DNA of 64,000 bases from positions 28,183 through 92,182 of the forward strand of contig JBGRQD010000015.1 in the NCBI GenBank assembly GCA_041725935.1, in the 5' to 3' direction. The stretch comes from Marivita sp041725935 (GTDB lineage Bacteria > Pseudomonadota > Alphaproteobacteria > Rhodobacterales > Rhodobacteraceae). A program made the translations under genes and the position numbers. Under the pieces are notes generated by a model. The model was not told the DNA's origin and ran no database searches. It saw only the letters and a list, made by a program, of their open reading frames with translations. Within the stretch, counting starts at the first letter, position 1; every line of letters begins with the position of its first letter. Of the stretch, positions 58,776-64,000 are shown one piece after another.

Positions 58776-58791
58776 GGTTTAGGGGTAAACC
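58776..58791. promoter_or_regulatory. Inverted repeat upstream of maeB
   Basis: GGTTTA (58776-58781), GGGG, TAAACC (58786-58791): perfect arms, 22 bases before the maeB start. Possible operator. Confidence 0.4.
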
Positions 58792-58840
58792 TTTTGCGGG
58801 CGGAGGGAAAGGGCGCACAGTTATCGCGGCGTCAAGAAGC

Positions 58841-59032
58841 TCAGTTCAGATATTCCTGAAGATGGGCGATGCGCCGCTCTGCCTGTCGTCGGGTCAGGCT
58901 GCCATCAAAGGGCTCGTCCGCACGCTGCGCCAGTTCGCGCAGTTTGACCGCCTGCTTTTCGGTCATCCGCTCTTCCGGGTCTGGCCCCAAACCTATTGAT
59001 GGATCGAGCGCGAGTGAGTTTCGGATCGGCAT
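58841..59032 (-). CDS. DUF3072 small protein
   Basis: 63 residues from the ATG at 59032, directly after AGGAGGACGTC. MTEKQAVKLRELAQRADEPFDGSLTRRQAERRIAHLQEYL is the DUF3072 pattern, a small helical domain of unknown role. Opposite strand to cdd, with an inverted repeat in the shared gap. Confidence 0.8.
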   Translation of the reverse strand: MPIRNSLALDPSIGLGPDPEERMTEKQAVKLRELAQRADEPFDGSLTRRQAERRIAHLQEYLN

Positions 59033-59050
59033 GACGTCCTCCTTTGTTTG

Positions 59051-59078
59051 CCGGAAAACGCGAACGCTGTGTTTCCGG
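59051..59078. promoter_or_regulatory. Inverted repeat in the DUF3072/cdd gap
   Basis: CCGGAAA (59051-59057) and TTTCCGG (59072-59078) with a 14-base spacer, between divergent genes. Could control the nucleoside operon. Confidence 0.4.
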
Positions 59079-59150
59079 TTCCCGCCAGCCCTTGCAATCG
59101 GACGCTTGGCCTCGCAAACATGTGAGCCACACCAGCAAAGGGGCAGGGGA

Positions 59151-59546
59151 ATGAGCGATCTCAAAGACGCGGCGCGCGCGGTGCGGGAAAACGCCTATGC
59201 GCCCTATTCCAACTTCAAGGTGGGCGCGGCACTGCGTGCGGAAAACGGCAGCGTTTATGTGGGCTGCAACGTCGAAAACGTGGCCTATCCCGAAGGCACC
59301 TGTGCCGAAGCCGGAGCGATTGCCGCGATGATCGCCTCTGGCGCACACCGGATCGTCGAGGCCTACGTGATCGCGGACAGCCCCGATCCGGTCCCGCCTT
59401 GCGGCGGATGCCGCCAGAAACTGTCAGAATTCGCCGCGCGTGATGTGCCAGTGACACTGGCCACAACCGATGGGTCCGAGTTCAAGACCACGGTGGGCGA
59501 CCTCTTGCCCGGAGCCTTTGATGCGGGCTATATGGATCGCAGCTGA
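59151..59546 (+). CDS. cdd: Cytidine deaminase
   Basis: 131 residues from the ATG at 59151 with GGCAGGGGA upstream; a long frame from 58869 is not the start. Tetrameric type: CNVENVAYPEGTCAEAGAI (zinc Cys and catalytic Glu) and PPCGGCRQK. Converts cytidine and deoxycytidine to uridine and deoxyuridine. First gene of the salvage operon. Confidence 0.96.
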   Translation: MSDLKDAARAVRENAYAPYSNFKVGAALRAENGSVYVGCNVENVAYPEGTCAEAGAIAAMIASGAHRIVEAYVIADSPDPVPPCGGCRQKLSEFAARDVPVTLATTDGSEFKTTVGDLLPGAFDAGYMDRS

Positions 59547-60838
59547 TGGATGCCCGTGCGATCATCGCCACCCTGCGCAGGGGCGGCACGCCTGATGCGG
59601 ACGCGCTGACATGGTTCGCGCAGGGGCTGGCCGATGGGTCCGTCACCGACGCACAGGCCGGGGCCTTTGCGATGGGCGTATGCCTGAACGGTCTGGATGA
59701 TGCGGGCCGCGCCGCCCTGACCGCCGCCATGCGCGACAGCGGCAAGGTGCTGCGCTGGGATCTCGACGCGCCGGTTCTGGACAAGCATTCCACGGGCGGT
59801 GTGGGCGATTGCGTCAGCCTTGCCCTCGCCCCGGCGCTGGCCGCCTGCGGTGTCTATGTGCCGATGATCTCGGGGCGCGGGCTGGGTCACACCGGCGGCA
59901 CGCTGGACAAGCTGGAATCGATCCCGGGTTTCCGCACGACACTGACCGAGGACCAGTTCCGTCAGGTCGTGTCCAAGGTCGGTTGCGCCATCGTCAGCGC
60001 CAGCGCCGATATCGCCCCGGCCGACAAGCGGCTTTACGCCATCCGTGACGTGACCGCGACGGTTGAAAGCCTTGATCTCATCACCGCGTCGATCCTGTCC
60101 AAGAAACTCGCCGCCGGTCTTCAGGGCCTGGTACTCGACGTGAAATGCGGGTCCGGCGCGTTCATGAAAACCGCGGACGACGCCCGCGCCTTGGCCCGCG
60201 CGCTGGTCGATACCGCCAATGCCACCGGCTGTCCCACATCCGCGCTCATCACCGACATGTCGCAACCTTTGGCACCGAGCCTTGGCAATGCGCTCGAAGT
60301 CATCGACGTGATGCGTGTCCTGACCGGGGCGGCGTCGGGCAGGTTGCTTGACCTGACCGTCGCTTTGGGCGGTGCGCTGCTCGAACAAGCTGGAATGGGC
60401 GACGGACAGGCAAAAATCCTCGAAGCGATCACCAGCGGGGCCGCAGCCGGGAAATTCGGCGCGATGGTCTACGCGATGGGCGGGCCGGTGCATTTCGTGG
60501 AGGATTGGGCGCGCTTTCTGCCCGAAGCACCCGTGATCCGTGAAGTCACCGCACCCGAGACCGGCACCGTTACTGAAATCGACGGAGAGGCGCTGGGCCT
60601 GACCGTTGTGGCGCTGGGGGGCGGGCGTCAGGTCGAAACCGACATCGTCGACCCCGCTGTTGGCCTCAGCGACGTGGTCTCTATCGGCGACAGGGTGCAA
60701 AAGGGCCAGCCTTTGGCGCGCATCCACGCCGCCCGCGAAAGCCAGGCCGACGCCGCCGAAAAGGCCGTGCGCGCTGCGATCACCATTGGCGACGGTCTGG
60801 TCACTGCACCGACCCTTGTGCTGGAGCACATCACATGA
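59546..60838 (+). CDS. deoA: Thymidine phosphorylase
   Basis: 430 residues. KHSTGGVGDCVSLALAP phosphate site, SGRGLGHTGGTLDKLESIPGF and the C-terminal PYNP domain. Splits thymidine or deoxyuridine into base and deoxyribose-1-phosphate. Start shares a base with the cdd stop (TGATG), so coupled. Follows the cdd product. Confidence 0.96.
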   Translation: MDARAIIATLRRGGTPDADALTWFAQGLADGSVTDAQAGAFAMGVCLNGLDDAGRAALTAAMRDSGKVLRWDLDAPVLDKHSTGGVGDCVSLALAPALAACGVYVPMISGRGLGHTGGTLDKLESIPGFRTTLTEDQFRQVVSKVGCAIVSASADIAPADKRLYAIRDVTATVESLDLITASILSKKLAAGLQGLVLDVKCGSGAFMKTADDARALARALVDTANATGCPTSALITDMSQPLAPSLGNALEVIDVMRVLTGAASGRLLDLTVALGGALLEQAGMGDGQAKILEAITSGAAAGKFGAMVYAMGGPVHFVEDWARFLPEAPVIREVTAPETGTVTEIDGEALGLTVVALGGGRQVETDIVDPAVGLSDVVSIGDRVQKGQPLARIHAARESQADAAEKAVRAAITIGDGLVTAPTLVLEHIT

Positions 60839-62043
60839 GCCGTGCCTTCCTCGTCGTCATGGATTCCGTGGGGATCGGCGGTGCGCCCGATGCGGATCAG
60901 TTCTTCAACGACCAAACACCCGATACCGGCGCAAACACGCTGCTGCACATCGCCCAGGCCTGCGCGGCGGGTCAGGCACAAGACGGGCGCAGCGGCCCCT
61001 TGCGCCTGCCGACGCTCGACGCGCTGGGCCTTGGCAGGGCTGTCGAGCTGGCCTGCGGAGAGATGCCGCCGGGGTTTGGCGCCTCACCCACCGGGCGCTG
61101 GGGGGCCGCGACCGAGATCTCCCGAGGCAAGGATACGCCCTCGGGCCATTGGGAACTCGCGGGCCTGCCCGTGCCGTGGGACTGGACCTATCTGCCCGAC
61201 AGGGTGCCGTCCTTTCCCGAAGACATCACCGCGCGGATCTGCGAATTGGCGGGCACCGACGGCATCCTCGGCAATTGTCACAGCAACGGCGTCAAGGTGA
61301 TCGAGACCTTCGGCGCAGACCACCTGCGCACGGGCAAGCCCATCTGCTACACATCGGCCGACAGTGTCCTTCAGATCGCAGCGCATGAAGAGGCGTTTGG
61401 CCTCGACCGTCTGCTCAAGCTCTGTGCAGACCTCGCGCCGATGTGTCACGCGCGCCGCATCGGGCGGGTGATCGCGCGGCCTTTCGTCGGGCAGGAGGGC
61501 GATTTCGAGCGCACCACCAACCGCCGCGACTATGCCATCGCGCCGCCGGACCCCGTGCTCACGAACTGGGTGCAGGACGCCGGGCAGCGCGTTATCGGCA
61601 TTGGAAAAATCGGCGACATCTTCTCCATGGCGGGCATCGACGAGGTGCAGAAGGGCTCGGACGCGGAACTGATCGGACACCTCGCGCACCAGATCGACAC
61701 CGCGCCCCAAGGGGCGCTGATCTTTGCCAATTTCGTGGAATTCGACAGCAAATACGGCCACCGCCGCGATGTGTCGGGCTATGCGCGTGCGCTGGAATGG
61801 TTCGACGCGCAACTCGCCACGCTGTTGCCAAGGCTCAAACCCGATGACCTGTTGCTCATCACCGCCGATCATGGCAACGACCCCACGTGGACGGGCACGG
61901 ACCACACCCGCGAACGCGTGCCGGTGCTAATGTCCGGGGCGGGAACCGGGCGGATCGGCCATGTGGGATTTGTGGATGTCGCGGCCAGCATCGCCGCGCA
62001 TCTGGGTGTTGAGCCAAGAGGATCGGGGCGGAGTTTCCTGTGA
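60835..62043 (+). CDS. deoB: Phosphopentomutase
   Basis: 402 residues, alkaline-phosphatase superfamily. MDSVGIGG, HSNGVKVIETFG and TADHGNDPTWTGTDHTRE carry the two-metal ligands and the phosphorylated Thr. Moves phosphate from C1 to C5 of (deoxy)ribose. Overlaps deoA by 4 bases (ATGA). Confidence 0.96.
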   Translation: MSRAFLVVMDSVGIGGAPDADQFFNDQTPDTGANTLLHIAQACAAGQAQDGRSGPLRLPTLDALGLGRAVELACGEMPPGFGASPTGRWGAATEISRGKDTPSGHWELAGLPVPWDWTYLPDRVPSFPEDITARICELAGTDGILGNCHSNGVKVIETFGADHLRTGKPICYTSADSVLQIAAHEEAFGLDRLLKLCADLAPMCHARRIGRVIARPFVGQEGDFERTTNRRDYAIAPPDPVLTNWVQDAGQRVIGIGKIGDIFSMAGIDEVQKGSDAELIGHLAHQIDTAPQGALIFANFVEFDSKYGHRRDVSGYARALEWFDAQLATLLPRLKPDDLLLITADHGNDPTWTGTDHTRERVPVLMSGAGTGRIGHVGFVDVAASIAAHLGVEPRGSGRSFL

Positions 62044-63083
62044 TGGATGAAGAACAGCGCGAGCGCCTGCAACGCGGCATGGACGAGGAACAGCTCGACC
62101 GCATCATGCGCCTGCCCAAGGTCGAACTGCACCTGCACCATGAAGGCGCGGCTCCTCCCGGCTTTATCAAGGGGCTGGCCAAGGAGAAATCGGTCAATCT
62201 CAACGGCGTGTTCAAAGCCGATGGGAGTTATGCCTTCCGCGATTTCGTGCATTTCCTGAGCGTCTACGAAGCCGCGACAAGCGTGCTCAAGACACCCGAG
62301 GATTACGCGCGGCTCACTAAGGCAGTGCTTGAAGAAAGCGCTGCAAATGACGTGATTTATTCCGAGACCTTCCTGTCGCCGGATTTCTGCGGCGGTGGCG
62401 ATGTGGGCGCGTGGCGCGAATACCTGCATGCCATCCGCGAGGCTGCGCTTGAGGCGGAACGCGACACCGGCATCATCCTGCGCGGCATCGTCACCTGCAT
62501 CCGTCATTTCGGCCCCGAAAAGGCCAGGGCGACCGCACTCTGCGCCGCCGAAACGGCTGGCGACTGGATCGTCGGGTTCGGCATCGCCGGGGACGAAAAC
62601 AAGGGCAAACCCAAGGACTTCGCCTACAGCTTTGATCTGGCACGCGAAGCCGGGCTGCGCCTGACCGCCCATGCGGGTGAATGGGGCGGCGCAAAGTCGG
62701 TGCGCGAGGCGCTGGATGACCTCAAGGTCGAACGGATCGGCCACGGCGTTCACGCGATCAACGATCTGGCGCTTGTGGACAGACTTGTGGAAAACTCGAT
62801 TACTCTCGAGATTTGCCCCGGTTCCAACGTTGTCCTCGGAGTTTACCCGAACCTTTCCGCGCATCCAATTGAAAAGCTGCGCGAACGCGGGGTGAAGGTC
62901 ACGGTTTCGACCGACGACCCGCCGTTCTTTCACACCACGATGCGCGACGAATACCTCAACCTTGCGCGCAGCTTTGGCTGGGACGAGACTGTTTTTGCCG
63001 AAATAAACGACACCGCCGCCCGCGCGGCCTTCTGTGACGAGGACACGCGCAAGCGCGTCCTGAACCGACTGGAGCGCATATGA
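62043..63083 (+). CDS. add: Adenosine deaminase
   Basis: 346 residues from the ATG at 62043 (TGATG with deoB). Metal site KVELHLHHEG near residue 30, HAGEWGG (catalytic Glu), RIGHGVHA and STDDPPFF. The first 24 residues are an acidic extension with MDEEQ twice. Deaminates adenosine to inosine. Downstream upp overlaps by 4. Confidence 0.94.
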   Translation: MDEEQRERLQRGMDEEQLDRIMRLPKVELHLHHEGAAPPGFIKGLAKEKSVNLNGVFKADGSYAFRDFVHFLSVYEAATSVLKTPEDYARLTKAVLEESAANDVIYSETFLSPDFCGGGDVGAWREYLHAIREAALEAERDTGIILRGIVTCIRHFGPEKARATALCAAETAGDWIVGFGIAGDENKGKPKDFAYSFDLAREAGLRLTAHAGEWGGAKSVREALDDLKVERIGHGVHAINDLALVDRLVENSITLEICPGSNVVLGVYPNLSAHPIEKLRERGVKVTVSTDDPPFFHTTMRDEYLNLARSFGWDETVFAEINDTAARAAFCDEDTRKRVLNRLERI

Positions 63084-63712
63084 CCGATCACCTGACCATC
63101 GTTGACCACCCGCTCGTTCAACACAAGCTGAGCCTGATGCGCGAGAAAGACACCTCGACCAAGTCGTTCCGCCAATTGCTGCGTGAAATCAGCCATTTGC
63201 TGGCCTACGAGGTGACGCGCAACTTGCCGCTCACCACCAAGCGCATCGAAACCCCGCTCTGCGAGATGGACGCCCCGGTGATCGACGGCAAAAAGCTTGC
63301 CCTGATCTCGATCCTGCGGGCGGGCAACGGGTTGCTCGACGGCATCCTCGAACTGATTCCCGCAGCCCGTGTCGGATTTGTCGGCCTCTACCGCGACGAG
63401 GCGACGCTCAAGCCGGTGCAGTATTACTTCAAGGTGCCCGCGCACCTGCCGGACCGCATCACGATTGTCGTCGACCCGATGCTCGCCACAGGCAACAGCT
63501 CGGCCGCGGCGATCGACCTGCTCAAGGACGCAGGCGCCAAAAATATCATCTTCCTGTGCCTGCTCGCCGCCCCCGAAGGCGTCGCCCGCATGAAAGAGGC
63601 GCATCCCGACGTGCCCATCGTCACAGCCTCACTGGATTCGCATCTCAATGAGCTAGGATACATCGTGCCGGGTCTGGGCGATGCCGGGGATCGGATGTTC
63701 GGGACGAAATAA
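63080..63712 (+). CDS. upp: Uracil phosphoribosyltransferase
   Basis: 210 residues. ISILRAGNGLLDGI and PRPP-binding VVDPMLATGNSSAAAID are UPRT signatures; the C-terminal PGLGDAGDRMFGTK is typical. Makes UMP from uracil, closing the pathway. Start overlaps add by 4 bases. A small gene overlaps its 3' end. Confidence 0.97.
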   Translation: MTDHLTIVDHPLVQHKLSLMREKDTSTKSFRQLLREISHLLAYEVTRNLPLTTKRIETPLCEMDAPVIDGKKLALISILRAGNGLLDGILELIPAARVGFVGLYRDEATLKPVQYYFKVPAHLPDRITIVVDPMLATGNSSAAAIDLLKDAGAKNIIFLCLLAAPEGVARMKEAHPDVPIVTASLDSHLNELGYIVPGLGDAGDRMFGTK

Positions 63713-63926
63713 CGGAGAACCGAAACCACCTGAAATTTCACTACTCAAGGCAGAGTTGAGACGTAAGGGGGTGACTTGCGCTCAACTTGTTGAAAGGCTT
63801 GCTGATATTGGAATCAGTGAGAAAAAGGTGAACGTTGCCAACAAGCTGTCCCGAGGGAAGTTTTCAGCGGCGTTTATGTTGGCATGTCTGACGGCTATCG
63901 GAACGGAGCATTTGCACTTGGTCTAG
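63681..63926 (+). CDS. DUF6471-like small protein overlapping upp
   Basis: 81 residues; ATG at 63681 lies inside upp (32-base overlap) and no later ATG, GTG or TTG gives a full domain. LLKAELRRKGVTCAQLVERLADIGISEKKVNVANKLSRGKFSAAFMLACL resembles the DUF6471 pattern, a compact helical, probably DNA-binding fold. Codons are less GC-rich than upp. Start is uncertain and the sequence after it (63927-64000) shows nothing clear. Confidence 0.6.
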   Translation: MPGIGCSGRNNGEPKPPEISLLKAELRRKGVTCAQLVERLADIGISEKKVNVANKLSRGKFSAAFMLACLTAIGTEHLHLV

Positions 63927-64000
63927 GGCCTGTGGACAATCATCTTGATGCTATGAGTGCTGCTACGAGGTTCCAACACGCTGCGTAGCTGCAATCGGTT

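Noticed and set aside
59528..60829. 433-codon minus-strand frame opposite deoA
   Set aside because: Exact shadow of deoA, which has all thymidine phosphorylase motifs.
1..64000. tRNA, rRNA, CRISPR, insertion sequence or integrase
   Set aside because: No cloverleaf T-loop context, rRNA core, regular spaced repeats or transposase/integrase motifs were seen.

Overview
The window looks like a chromosomal segment of a marine-type alphaproteobacterium of the Rhodobacteraceae (Roseobacter group). Supporting signs are high and even GC, a class I lysyl-tRNA synthetase, a TrcR/DUF1013 cell-cycle regulator, COQ9, a DUF1127 protein, FNR-type TTGAT-N4-ATCAA boxes, a SqrR/BigR-like persulfide sensor and an FeS-type bacterial photolyase. 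No rRNA, tRNA, CRISPR array, transposase or phage gene was seen. Almost all of it is dense chromosomal coding sequence. The clear exception is an AT-rich single-gene insertion (about 49.26-50.69 kb) encoding a KAP-type P-loop NTPase.

Layout. 0-3.3 kb: end of a 5'-nucleotidase, a SRAP/YedK protein and an FAD-linked 2-hydroxyacid dehydrogenase. 3.3-7.8 kb: a four-gene sugar-type ABC importer (ATPase, binding protein, two permeases) on the minus strand. 8-15.9 kb: acyl-CoA synthetase, DUF1801 protein, SqrR-like regulator coupled to an amidase, enolase-superfamily dehydratase, zinc alcohol dehydrogenase and MFS exporter. 16-19.3 kb: a compact catabolic operon (haloacid dehalogenase, hydrolase, PLP dehydratase, PcaD-like lactonase). 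19.3-32.2 kb: rpsU, COQ9, RNase T2, TrcR, persulfide dioxygenase plus rhodanese, recR-ybaB-dnaX, a HTH/PBP regulator opposite a TrmO-like protein, a fatty acid desaturase and rplM-rpsI. 32.3-42.9 kb: GNAT enzyme, MocR regulator opposite DUF1127, D-Ala-D-Ala carboxypeptidase, nadD, ECHDC3-like crotonase, thioesterase, TerB-like protein, lysS, and an orphan ParA followed by an unknown gene. 43-49.1 kb: universal stress protein, hemerythrin, MeaB, rpmB, PCu(A)C copper chaperone, sirtuin, low-Mr phosphatase, small membrane protein and DksA-like protein. 49.3-58.8 kb: KAP NTPase, lepA, hydrolase, SDR plus FeS photolyase, malic enzyme. 59.1-63.9 kb: the nucleoside salvage operon cdd-deoA-deoB-add-upp and a small DUF6471-like gene overlapping its end.

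How genes work together. The ABC operon probably shares one operator at 7772-7789. The salvage operon is a translationally coupled chain with overlapping start and stop codons, leading from nucleosides to ribose-5-phosphate, acetaldehyde-forming steps and UMP. The 43-48 kb block carries oxygen-linked control signals: a class II FNR promoter for uspA, a perfect FNR box for a small membrane protein, and a hairpin that covers the Shine-Dalgarno of the hemerythrin gene.

The least explained signal is a repeated extragenic element found four times (3271, 13486, 40816, 56423). It is two adjacent 7-9 bp hairpins with tetraloops. Read in one orientation all loops begin TC, and one hairpin of each pair has a GATG core. 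The copies sit at gene ends and between convergent genes, so they probably act as terminators, but they look like a defined family rather than chance.
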